DNA of 64,000 nucleotides, taken from positions 124,001 to 188,000 of the forward strand of contig NZ_JAACKC010000004.1 in the NCBI RefSeq assembly GCF_009939195.1, written 5' to 3'. The stretch comes from Acinetobacter kanungonis. GTDB lineage: Bacteria; Pseudomonadota; Gammaproteobacteria; Pseudomonadales; Moraxellaceae. Positions 8,850 to 16,225 of the stretch are shown here, piece by piece (the stretch's first letter is position 1; every line of letters starts with the position of its first letter). Under the pieces are notes generated by a model that did no database searches, was not told the DNA's origin, and worked only from the letters and a program-made list of their open reading frames with translations. Made by a program: the position numbers and the translations under genes.

Positions 8850-9650
8850 ATGACACTCAGTTGTATTCAACAACCACATGAACATTTAAATGCAAATTTA
8901 GACAACGGTATTCTGACTTTAGCCATGAACCGCCCAAAAGCAAAAAATGCACTGTATGGTGAATTGTATCTATGGATTGCAAAGGCCCTTGATGAAGCGG
9001 ATCAATCTAAAGATGTACGCGTGGTGATTTTACGTGGTGAAGACGCCGATTTCACTGCAGGAAATGACATGCAGGACTTTATGAAATCTGCTGCGCAAAA
9101 AGGCCAAGCACCTGCATCTGAAGGTCCTCCATTTATTCTCCTTAAATCTGCTGCCAAGTTTTCAAAACCCTTAATTGCTGCAGTGCGTGGTGTGGCGATT
9201 GGCATTGGGGTAACGATACTTTTACATTGCGATTTGGTCTATAGCGACAATACGGCACTCTTTCAAATTCCATTTGTAAGCCTAGGTTTATCACCTGAAG
9301 GGGCTTCAAGCAAATTATTGGTTCAGCAAGCGGGCTACCTAAAAGCTTCAGAATTGCTGCTCACTGCGCAAAAATTTGATAGTGCAACTGCTGTTTCTGC
9401 AAACCTTGTGAATAGTATTGAAGATGATGTTTATGCGACAGCTGCCAAGAAAGCTGCACAATTGTCTGCGTTACCGCTCGCTTCTTTAGTTCAATCTAAA
9501 AGCCTGATGAAGCACAATGTCAATGAAATTGTGGCTTGGATTGACCACGAAGCTGAAATCTTCATGGACCGTGTTGGCTCACCAGAGATGATGGAAGCCG
9601 TAGCTGCCTTTATGCAAAAACGTAAACCTGATTTTTCTCAATTTAACTAA
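8850..9650 (+). CDS. enoyl-CoA hydratase/isomerase family protein
   Basis: 266 residues, crotonase fold. The oxyanion-hole loops are visible: ADFTAGNDMQDF (about 66-77) and GVAIGIGVT (about 112-121). The region LGLSPEGASS places a single glutamate at residue 150, as in delta3,delta2-enoyl-CoA isomerases, whereas hydratases usually have two catalytic glutamates; an isomerase role in unsaturated fatty-acid breakdown is therefore plausible but inferred. It stands alone with its own terminator at 9661-9683. Confidence 0.88.
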   Translation: MTLSCIQQPHEHLNANLDNGILTLAMNRPKAKNALYGELYLWIAKALDEADQSKDVRVVILRGEDADFTAGNDMQDFMKSAAQKGQAPASEGPPFILLKSAAKFSKPLIAAVRGVAIGIGVTILLHCDLVYSDNTALFQIPFVSLGLSPEGASSKLLVQQAGYLKASELLLTAQKFDSATAVSANLVNSIEDDVYATAAKKAAQLSALPLASLVQSKSLMKHNVNEIVAWIDHEAEIFMDRVGSPEMMEAVAAFMQKRKPDFSQFN

Positions 9651-9660
9651 TTGAGTATCT

Positions 9661-9683
9661 AAAGGGGCAATTTGCCCCTTTTG
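9661..9683 (+). terminator. terminator after the enoyl-CoA hydratase/isomerase gene
   Basis: Stem aaggggc / gcccctt with loop aatt, followed by tttgtttt. Confidence 0.8.
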
Positions 9684-9768
9684 TTTTGGCTCACCCAAAT
9701 ACAACAACAGCTAAAGCTTCCGCGTTATATGCTGAAAACAACACAACTTCACTTTATAAATTCCAATT

Positions 9769-10551
9769 ATGACTAATCCAGATCAACCCCAATTCCTTCC
9801 TGATGAATCAGGCAAACCGCGCTATTACGAACCTGCTCCGCAAGATATTGATGTTGCCAATTTTCGCAAGGTCATCGAAAGTCGACGTTCCGTCAGAAAA
9901 TTTACTAAGCGTGCCATTCCAAGTGAGGTATTAGATGCCTGTTTAGATTTGGCACTGCTCGCACCCAACTCTTCCAATTTACAACCGTGGACTTTTTATC
10001 TGGTTCAAAGTCCAACCAAGAAAAAGCAATTGGTCAAAGCCTGTTTAAATCAATTGGCAGCCAAAACTGCGGCTGAACTGATTGTCTGTATTGCACGTAC
10101 AGATCGTCTGGATGACATGGCGAAGCGCAATATCAGTGAATTTCCTTTCCCCGAAACGCCACCCGCGGTACAAAAATATTATCGGGTGATTCCCTACAAT
10201 TATAAAACGGGATACTTCAACACCTTGGGCAATGTCAAAAAAGTTGCATTTAAGTTGGTGCGTACCTTTGACAAACAATTGCCTGTGACGGCGTTTAACC
10301 CTGCCGATGCAAAATTATGGGCAACTAAAACTACAGCTCTGGCCTGTGAGAATCTGGTTTTAGCCTTACGTGCCTATGGGTTTGACAGTTGTATGATGGA
10401 AGGTTTTGATGAACCAATGGTTCGAAAAATCTTAAAGCTGAATGATCAGCAATATCCAGTCATGGTGATTGGTGCAGGTGAACGTGCCAAAGACGGTGTA
10501 TTTTTTCCACAGTACCGTTTTGATCGTGAATTATTTATTCAGAAGGTTTAA
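9769..10551 (+). CDS. nitroreductase-family flavoprotein
   Basis: 260 residues. FMN-binding nitroreductase fold: ESRRSVRKFT near residue 38-47 (phosphate contacts), LAPNSSNLQPW (about 64-74), and a late block with VMVIGAGERAKDG. Such enzymes use NAD(P)H to reduce nitro compounds, quinones or flavins; the substrate is not evident. Its length is about 40-60 residues greater than minimal nitroreductases because of an insertion in the middle (about 115-170). Starts with ATG at 9769 in an AT-rich leader; downstream is a repeat-like hairpin instead of a clear terminator. Confidence 0.85.
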   Translation: MTNPDQPQFLPDESGKPRYYEPAPQDIDVANFRKVIESRRSVRKFTKRAIPSEVLDACLDLALLAPNSSNLQPWTFYLVQSPTKKKQLVKACLNQLAAKTAAELIVCIARTDRLDDMAKRNISEFPFPETPPAVQKYYRVIPYNYKTGYFNTLGNVKKVAFKLVRTFDKQLPVTAFNPADAKLWATKTTALACENLVLALRAYGFDSCMMEGFDEPMVRKILKLNDQQYPVMVIGAGERAKDGVFFPQYRFDRELFIQKV

Positions 10552-10602
10552 AGCATTTTCTCACTAGAATCTTTTCAAGAAAATTTTAATTGTGAAACTA
10601 AC

Positions 10603-10700
10603 CTTCGGTTTGACCTACTTTTCTTTCGGGAAAAGTAGGCAAAACCTGAGGTGCGACTATAGCAGCGCAAGATCTGCAAAACTCGGCTGATACCCATCTA
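10603..10700. repeat. dispersed-repeat-like intergenic element with a 10-bp hairpin
   Basis: A perfect 10-bp inverted repeat, cctacttttc / gaaaagtagg (10614-10639) around the loop tttcgg, is followed by about 60 bases with no open frame (gcaaaacctgaggtgcg onward). From memory, similar stretches recur between genes in Acinetobacter and other gammaproteobacteria, so I call it a dispersed repeat; only the hairpin itself is directly visible. Confidence 0.5.
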
Positions 10701-10806
10701 TATCTCAGTACTTCGCAGAAACATTTTTTTCATAATTTATCCAGCCTCGAACAATTGCAGATGACATTTCCGTGTATCTAATTTTCAGTTTGGAAATCTA
10801 TTTGGG

Positions 10807-11121
10807 CTAAATAATATCCAGAATTTGAATAAATTCAAAAGCAGGTTCTTCATAAGGATGACTCGCTTTAAGCGCTTGCGCCACCATCTTCGCCTGTGTT
10901 TCTGGAACAATGGTTTCCACACGCCACTCAGGTACTTGTTCTAAACTGTCCAGTTGTCCAATAAATGGATTTGCCCCCTGTACAGGCTTGAACTGCCCTG
11001 TGCCTAAAACTTGCCATGCACAGTGTTCATAATTGCCGATGCCCCCAGCACCAGCTGCAAAAATGGCCTGTTTGGTCGCGTCTAAATGACTTTCAGGTAC
11101 ATAATAAATTAATTTCAGCAC
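10807..11121 (-). CDS. YqfO-like (NIF3-insert) small domain protein
   Basis: 104 residues matching the PII/CutA-like domain that is inserted in the middle of long NIF3 proteins (YqfO): YVPESHLDATKQAIFAAGAGGIGNY at the start and SHPYEEPAFEF at the end. In many gammaproteobacteria this domain occurs as a separate short protein. Its function is unproven; the SHPYEEPA motif suggests metal or ligand binding. A compact NIF3 protein without the insert is encoded elsewhere in this window (43564-44322). Translation starts at ATG 11121. Confidence 0.85.
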   Translation of the reverse strand: MLKLIYYVPESHLDATKQAIFAAGAGGIGNYEHCAWQVLGTGQFKPVQGANPFIGQLDSLEQVPEWRVETIVPETQAKMVAQALKASHPYEEPAFEFIQILDII

Positions 11122-11311
11122 GTCTCATTCCTATTATGAATCGCATGTATTTAATCCCATTTTGAAGGAGTTAATGCCTGATTCACAAGTGATGATGTCA
11201 TTTCCATTCAACGTATTTTTAAATCATTGCCTAACTGTTTAACTGCTCACCTTTCTCTCAAAAATAAATAACTTGTCAGCTAATTTTAGATTGCTGGTTT
11301 TAATTATTAAT

Positions 11312-11330
11312 AATAATTGTTATCATTTGC
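11312..11330. promoter_or_regulatory. probable Fur box ahead of the PepSY iron operon
   Basis: The 19 bases aataattgttatcatttgc match the classical Fur consensus at 13 of 19 positions by my alignment. They sit 39 bases before the DUF3649 start codon in an AT-rich promoter-like stretch. The operon type (DUF3649-PepSY-DUF3325) is usually iron-regulated, which supports the call. Confidence 0.65.
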
Positions 11331-11368
11331 ATTAATATTAAATTACATAACTAACTTTAGCCCCTACC

Positions 11369-11722
11369 ATGAATAACTCCAATCCTGCAAATTCACTTAC
11401 AGCTTCTCTGGCTGTGGGGAAACCGAAAAAACTCCAGCATTCAGACCTTAGCTTACTTAAATATCGCTTTATGGTGTTCTATCGTTTCTTGCTGGCGATT
11501 GTTGGTGGTTATGCCTTGGCATCCCTCACAGCAATGGCTGTCGCACAAGCCTTCAGTGAATATCGTGCAGCCGCTGTCATGAGTGCAACTTTGCTGGCGT
11601 TTAGCATGCATTGTGCTGCTTTTATTTGGGTGTTCATGGTACACAAAACCTTAAAAGCCACGCTCGGCATTGTCTTACCCTGCCTCCTGTTCTGGGCAAT
11701 CACACTGTACTTAGGGGCTTGA
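11369..11722 (+). CDS. DUF3649-family inner membrane protein of an iron-uptake operon
   Basis: 117 residues with about three membrane helices (roughly 34-60, 66-92, 95-116). Sequence and order match DUF3649 proteins, which are encoded ahead of a PepSY membrane protein and a DUF3325 protein in siderophore-related operons of Proteobacteria. Molecular function is unknown; a role in ferric-siderophore reduction or iron release at the inner membrane is inferred from context. A Fur-like box is 39 bases upstream, and the next gene begins one base after the stop. Confidence 0.8.
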   Translation: MNNSNPANSLTASLAVGKPKKLQHSDLSLLKYRFMVFYRFLLAIVGGYALASLTAMAVAQAFSEYRAAAVMSATLLAFSMHCAAFIWVFMVHKTLKATLGIVLPCLLFWAITLYLGA

Positions 11723-11723
11723 A

Positions 11724-13514
11724 ATGCGTGTAGATTATAAAACTGAAGGCCCACGCCAATCGATGTCATGGTTGCATACATGGGCTAGTCTGATTTTAGG
11801 CTGGTTACTGTATGCGATTTTTGTGACAGGCACGCTGAGTTTTTTTCAGAATGAAATTACGGTCTGGATGAAACCTGAGTTACATCAGTCGGTAGCCAAT
11901 AATACCCAGATCCAACAGACTCAAATTGCCTTAAATTATCTGCAAAAAAACTATCCTGATGCGGCAAGCTGGATGATGCTATTACCGAATTCACGCCAAA
12001 CCACCACCGAACTGATTGTTCGCAAACAAGGTGAAGACCCGCATGCACGGCGCGGCGGTGAACGGATCAGCCTAGACATCCAAACGGGTGAAGTCTTAAC
12101 TGCACGCGACACGCGTGGCGGGAATTTTTTATATCGCTTCCATTTTGAATTGTATGGATTACCCCGACTCTGGACGCGCTGGCTGGTCGGTTTTGCCACC
12201 ATGTTGATGTTGGTTGCAATCGTCAGTGGTGTAATTACCCATAAAAAAATCTTTAAAGACTTTTTCACCTTCCGTTCAGGTAAGGGACAACGCTCATGGC
12301 TTGATGCTCACAATGCCACAGCCGTCTTTGCCCTGCCTTTTCACATCATGATCACCTTTAGCGGTTTGCTCCTGTTAATGTTCATGCTGATGCCTTGGGG
12401 AATCAATCAGGTCTATTCAGATCGGCAGGATTTTTTAAAAGATTTACGTCCACAAACCAATGCTCAGCCCGCTAAACCTCAATCTGAAACACGCTCTCCT
12501 GAGCCTTCAGCACAAAATGCAGGAATGCATCAGCATCCTCGTACAGCAACCAATCCATCTGAACAACAAAATATGCAAGTCCGTTCAGGTGAACCCTCAT
12601 CTGGCCGTGGGAGACAAGGTCATGGCGAACATGGACCCCGTGAGCACCATGAAAAACCAAGTCAAGCCGCAGCACTGGCAGACCTCACCCCGATGTTAAA
12701 TTATGCCGCTGCACAATGGCAAAGCAATTCGATCGGTTCCATCCAAATCATTGCACCCAACACCACAGATGCCACAGTCGAAATTAAAGCGCTGTATGCT
12801 GAAAGTGTCATTGCCCGGAATATCATGCCGAGTTTTCAATTTAATGGAGTTACTGGAGAAAATACCACAGACCCGCAAACAGCTTACCGCACCTCAGTTC
12901 CCATGGGGATTTACAATGTGGTGACCGTATTACACGAAGCGCGTGGCTTAGACCTAAGCTTACGCTGGTTACTGTTCGGCTCAGGGGTTTTAGGCACCTT
13001 AATGGTCGCGACAGGACTAATTTTGTGGTGTGTAAAACGTGCCCCTCAACAACAAAAGCAAGGTTATAAATCATTTAGCTATCGCTTAGTCGAAGTCACC
13101 AATATTGCCGCCATCATTGGCTTACCTCTTGCGTGTGCTGCATATTTCTATGCCAATCGCTTATTGCCTTTGCAGTTAGAAGCGCGTGCCGAATGGGAAA
13201 TCCGCAGTTTCTTGATGGCATGGCTATTCAGCCTCCTCTATGCGATGTTCCGTAACCATCGCCAAGCATGGCTCGAACTGCTGTTCTTCAGCAGCCTTGT
13301 GTATGCAGGCTTACCCGTTCTGAATGTTGTTACAGGTGGACAACCACTGTGGCATAGCATTGCCAATAGTCAATGGATGATTGCCAGTTTCGATTTAATG
13401 ACTTGGGTATTGGCAGGAATTTTTTATCTGGCGTATCGCAAAGTTAAGCAGCACAAAGGCGTGGTGGCAAAACCGAAGAAAGTGCCGCAAAAACCACAGG
13501 AGATCAGTCCATGA
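11724..13514 (+). CDS. PepSY-domain membrane protein (iron-uptake associated)
   Basis: 596 residues. An N-terminal membrane helix (about 14-38), a periplasmic PepSY region, then helices around 150-172 and 205-235, and a bundle of helices in the last 200 residues. This is the PiuB/PepSY_TM type found with siderophore receptors, where it is thought to reduce ferric siderophores in the periplasm. Histidines occur in or beside the helices (for example DAHNATAVFALPFHIM), as expected for haem ligands. An unusual low-complexity insert at about residues 245-313 is rich in Pro, Gln, Ser and His (GHGEHGPREHHEKP) and could bind metal. The stop overlaps the next start by 4 bases. Confidence 0.85.
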   Translation: MRVDYKTEGPRQSMSWLHTWASLILGWLLYAIFVTGTLSFFQNEITVWMKPELHQSVANNTQIQQTQIALNYLQKNYPDAASWMMLLPNSRQTTTELIVRKQGEDPHARRGGERISLDIQTGEVLTARDTRGGNFLYRFHFELYGLPRLWTRWLVGFATMLMLVAIVSGVITHKKIFKDFFTFRSGKGQRSWLDAHNATAVFALPFHIMITFSGLLLLMFMLMPWGINQVYSDRQDFLKDLRPQTNAQPAKPQSETRSPEPSAQNAGMHQHPRTATNPSEQQNMQVRSGEPSSGRGRQGHGEHGPREHHEKPSQAAALADLTPMLNYAAAQWQSNSIGSIQIIAPNTTDATVEIKALYAESVIARNIMPSFQFNGVTGENTTDPQTAYRTSVPMGIYNVVTVLHEARGLDLSLRWLLFGSGVLGTLMVATGLILWCVKRAPQQQKQGYKSFSYRLVEVTNIAAIIGLPLACAAYFYANRLLPLQLEARAEWEIRSFLMAWLFSLLYAMFRNHRQAWLELLFFSSLVYAGLPVLNVVTGGQPLWHSIANSQWMIASFDLMTWVLAGIFYLAYRKVKQHKGVVAKPKKVPQKPQEISP

Positions 13515-13849
13515 GCTTTTTTCTCTTGATTTGGTCAATCTCCAGTTTGGCATTCACCGCTTTAGCAAGTGCCATGACGAAGCACCAGAAACAGATTTTT
13601 AATCGCGAGCTTCATCCTGCTCAAAGCCGTATTGCTGCTATCTCGGGTTGGCTACTCTTATTGATCAGCCTCGTGATTTGTCTGCTTTCAGGAAAAATCA
13701 GCAGCATGCTCAGCTATTGGGTTGGTGTCTTAACTTTCGCAGCTTTACTGATTGGGCTCATGCTGAGTTACTACTCCGATAAAATAAAAAGTCTCGCTTA
13801 CCTACTGATCGGACTCACAGTAATCACCGCAGGATTTCTTCTGTTTTAA
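13511..13849 (+). CDS. DUF3325-family small membrane protein
   Basis: 112 residues, four predicted membrane helices separated by short loops, matching the DUF3325 proteins that close DUF3649-PepSY operons. The motif MTKHQKQIF after the first helix is typical. The start ATG overlaps the PepSY stop (ATGA), showing translational coupling. Function unknown; iron-uptake context only. The unit ends at the hairpin 13889-13913. Confidence 0.8.
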   Translation: MSFFLLIWSISSLAFTALASAMTKHQKQIFNRELHPAQSRIAAISGWLLLLISLVICLLSGKISSMLSYWVGVLTFAALLIGLMLSYYSDKIKSLAYLLIGLTVITAGFLLF

Positions 13850-13888
13850 AGCTACACAATCATCTCGAATTTTCAGTTATAATCTCCC

Positions 13889-13913
13889 AGCCAATCTTCG
13901 GATTGGCTTTTTT
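13889..13913 (+). terminator. terminator of the PepSY iron operon
   Basis: 8-bp stem agccaatc / gattggct with a ttcg tetraloop and T run. It ends only 23 bases before the next start codon. Confidence 0.9.
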
Positions 13914-13935
13914 ATTGCTTGTGAATGGAATTGTT

Positions 13936-14448
13936 ATGTCTCGTCTTCCCTCTATTTCTGCGGAACTGATTAATCGAGCAAGTGCAGGTAATGCCGAAGC
14001 TCAGTTTGAATTAGCCAATCTCTACATGGAAAGTGAAGATGAGCAGGATATTGAACGTGCCGAAGAATGGGCGCTCAAGGCTGCGGGCAATGGTCATGTG
14101 GAAGCCATGTACTGGCTAGGTGAAGGCTATGTGGTCTATGCCAAAGAACTGCTTGAAGAAGATCCGACCGAAGCCAACACTTATTTTGAACATGCCTATC
14201 ACTGGCTCAAACAAGCCAGTGCCTTGAATCATCCTGCTGCAATTTTAGAATTAGCTGGTTTTTACCGCCGCGGTAATATCGTAGAAAAAGATGTTGCCAA
14301 GTCTGTTGCCTTAGTACAGCAAGCTGCGGAGTTAGGCGAAGTACAAGCCATGCGTGATTTGGCCTGTATCTATGAGCATGGTTTGGGCGTTGACGTCGAT
14401 GAAGCCAAAGCAGATGAATGGTCACTCAAGGCCCAACAATTCAGCTAA
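13936..14448 (+). CDS. Sel1-repeat protein
   Basis: 170 residues from ATG 13936 (MSRLPSIS), which has GGA seven bases upstream; an in-frame TTG at 13903 lies inside a terminator and is rejected. It contains three or four Sel1-like TPR repeats, recognisable by A-x-x-x-L-A-x-x-Y patterns (AEAQFELANLY, VEAMYWLGEGY, PAAILELAGFY, VQAMRDLACIY). Such helical solenoids act as protein-protein adaptors. No signal peptide is seen, so it is probably cytoplasmic. Partner unknown. Confidence 0.85.
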   Translation: MSRLPSISAELINRASAGNAEAQFELANLYMESEDEQDIERAEEWALKAAGNGHVEAMYWLGEGYVVYAKELLEEDPTEANTYFEHAYHWLKQASALNHPAAILELAGFYRRGNIVEKDVAKSVALVQQAAELGEVQAMRDLACIYEHGLGVDVDEAKADEWSLKAQQFS

Positions 14449-14462
14449 GCTCAATTCATTTT

Positions 14463-14488
14463 AAGCCCATGTTCAGCATGGGCTTTTT
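14463..14488 (+). terminator. terminator between the Sel1-repeat and DUF4424 genes
   Basis: Stem aagcccatg / catgggctt, loop ttcag, then a T run; lies between convergent genes and reaches the DUF4424 stop codon. Confidence 0.85.
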
Positions 14489-15452
14489 ATTCAAATCGCA
14501 ATTGCGTATTCACAAAAATAATATTCAAATCCTGTTTCGGCTTGAAATTCTTTTTCGACATTTGAAAGCGGGTTGGACTGATTTTTTGTACTTTACCATC
14601 CCAACAGAAAGACACCAATTCCCCAGCATCACGTTCAACCGTGAGTTTAAAATCTGCAATGGGTTTAGCCCAGTTCGCACCTGTGGTCAGGATATAACTC
14701 AGTGCACTATACGGCGCATGTTGTGCCTGTGCCTTACGTAAACCTGCTTTGAAAGCTGAATCCATACAATAGGCTTTTTCATCTTCAGCGGGATACAGCG
14801 ACACCGAGCCTCCCACTAAAGGTCGATACTGATGTTGGATACGGGTGATGGTATTGGCTTTAAAGGTCTGCTGCCAGCTATAAATCATCTGCGCTTCCCA
14901 ATAAATCTCATCGTCAGTTTGATATGGTTTTAATAGCTGCTGTACTTGAGGATCTTTACAGGCATGTATGCGCTGACTGTAATCAACATTCTGCTGCATA
15001 CTCCATGGATATATTAAATCGCGTTCAGTAAAGCCACATTTTTTTAAAGCAGCGGTCACATCAACAGGATCAGCCTCCCTATTAATTTCACCCCGCGTAG
15101 TCAATTTAGGTAAAAAAGCGCGTACATGTTGCTGTGGTTGAATGTCCTTTCCATTCACCTGTACTTTAAAGCTTTGCAGCAATTGGTCAGTATGTGCAAA
15201 ATCACTTTCTCTTGAGCTACCGACTCGAGGTAAAGGAAATAGAATCGTTTCGGTAATGTCTCGAGAAGTCAGATTCTTAAATTGATAATCCACCCGAATC
15301 TGTTTTTTACTAATAAATAAGTCTTCGCTTTGCATTGAAATATTGGGGTTATGGATATACTCAATTCCACCTGTTCCCACAAAGCCTGTACTGTCATTGG
15401 CATTGACCAAAGCACAGATACAGAATAGACCTAAAGCATAGCCCCATTTCAT
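14487..15452 (-). CDS. DUF4424-family secreted protein
   Basis: 321 residues with a short signal peptide (about 1-18, ending VNAN). The opening after the signal (STGFVGTGGIEY, then ISMQSEDLFIS) and VDYQFKNLT match DUF4424 proteins: periplasmic or surface proteins of unknown function found in many Proteobacteria. There are four scattered cysteines in the mature part. It is monocistronic, with start ATG at 15452; its own promoter region lies at 15453-15622. Confidence 0.8.
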   Translation of the reverse strand: MKWGYALGLFCICALVNANDSTGFVGTGGIEYIHNPNISMQSEDLFISKKQIRVDYQFKNLTSRDITETILFPLPRVGSSRESDFAHTDQLLQSFKVQVNGKDIQPQQHVRAFLPKLTTRGEINREADPVDVTAALKKCGFTERDLIYPWSMQQNVDYSQRIHACKDPQVQQLLKPYQTDDEIYWEAQMIYSWQQTFKANTITRIQHQYRPLVGGSVSLYPAEDEKAYCMDSAFKAGLRKAQAQHAPYSALSYILTTGANWAKPIADFKLTVERDAGELVSFCWDGKVQKISPTRFQMSKKNFKPKQDLNIIFVNTQLRFE

Positions 15453-15622
15453 CTTATTCTTCCTTGTTCTATGTTGTAATTCTTCAATACACTACAAGTC
15501 ACCCGATGATTGAGAATCAGATAAAATAGTACGCTTCTCTCAAACTATTCAAATCTACACAACAAGATGACTTTATCTATTCAGCGTCTTAATTGAATAG
15601 ATAAAGCCCAAATTCAACTCAA

Positions 15623-16162
15623 TTAGTTCAACATCGTTGATTGCAGTTTAACTTCACGATCATCAATCACGATCGCTTGTCGGCAGATGCCTTCGGCTTT
15701 ACGTTGTTGCTCAAATACTTGTGCAGGCATCGGCTCAAAATTATCAAAGAAACAAATTTCCTGATCATCAATGGAATAGACCAAGGACTGATTACCGACT
15801 TCATCCAGTGTATCGTAGTACACAATCACCATTTTTCCCTGCTTAATTTGCGACTGAATTTGCGCATAACTCAAGGCAGGCTCAATCGGGATGCGCAACG
15901 CTTTCGCCTCGCTATAGCTTTGTCTTTCGGTACGGTCAATATTCGGATCTGGGTCTGTATGGAAAGAGACCTTAAATCCAATCTTCTTTAAGGCAACCGC
16001 TAAAGCAATGGTAAACGTGCCATCTTGATGATCATGTCGGCATAACTTGATCAGCTCATTCATATCGACATGCACGCCATGATGTTGCAACAACATCCAA
16101 ACCGCAAAGACACCACAGTTTGCTTCTAGATTCAGTAACGAATCAGGAATCTCTAAAGCCAT
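15623..16162 (-). CDS. C39-peptidase-like protein with incomplete catalytic set
   Basis: 179 residues from ATG 16162 (MALEIPD); a TTG 39 bases upstream is possible but less likely. The start resembles a papain-like C39 peptidase: NCGVFAVWMLLQHHG holds the would-be catalytic Cys (about residue 16), followed by the helix that packs on it. The later beta-hairpin, where C39 proteins have G-H-x-V, reads VGNQSLVYSI, so the catalytic His looks replaced by Gln and the Asp position is also altered (FFDNFE). It may be a catalytically dead relative or use other residues. No signal peptide. The function is unknown. Confidence 0.6.
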   Translation of the reverse strand: MALEIPDSLLNLEANCGVFAVWMLLQHHGVHVDMNELIKLCRHDHQDGTFTIALAVALKKIGFKVSFHTDPDPNIDRTERQSYSEAKALRIPIEPALSYAQIQSQIKQGKMVIVYYDTLDEVGNQSLVYSIDDQEICFFDNFEPMPAQVFEQQRKAEGICRQAIVIDDREVKLQSTMLN

Positions 16163-16225
16163 AGGTTTGATCTCAAGATGTAATGGGCGGATGATATACA
16201 AAACTATCTCAAAAATTAAGATTTA

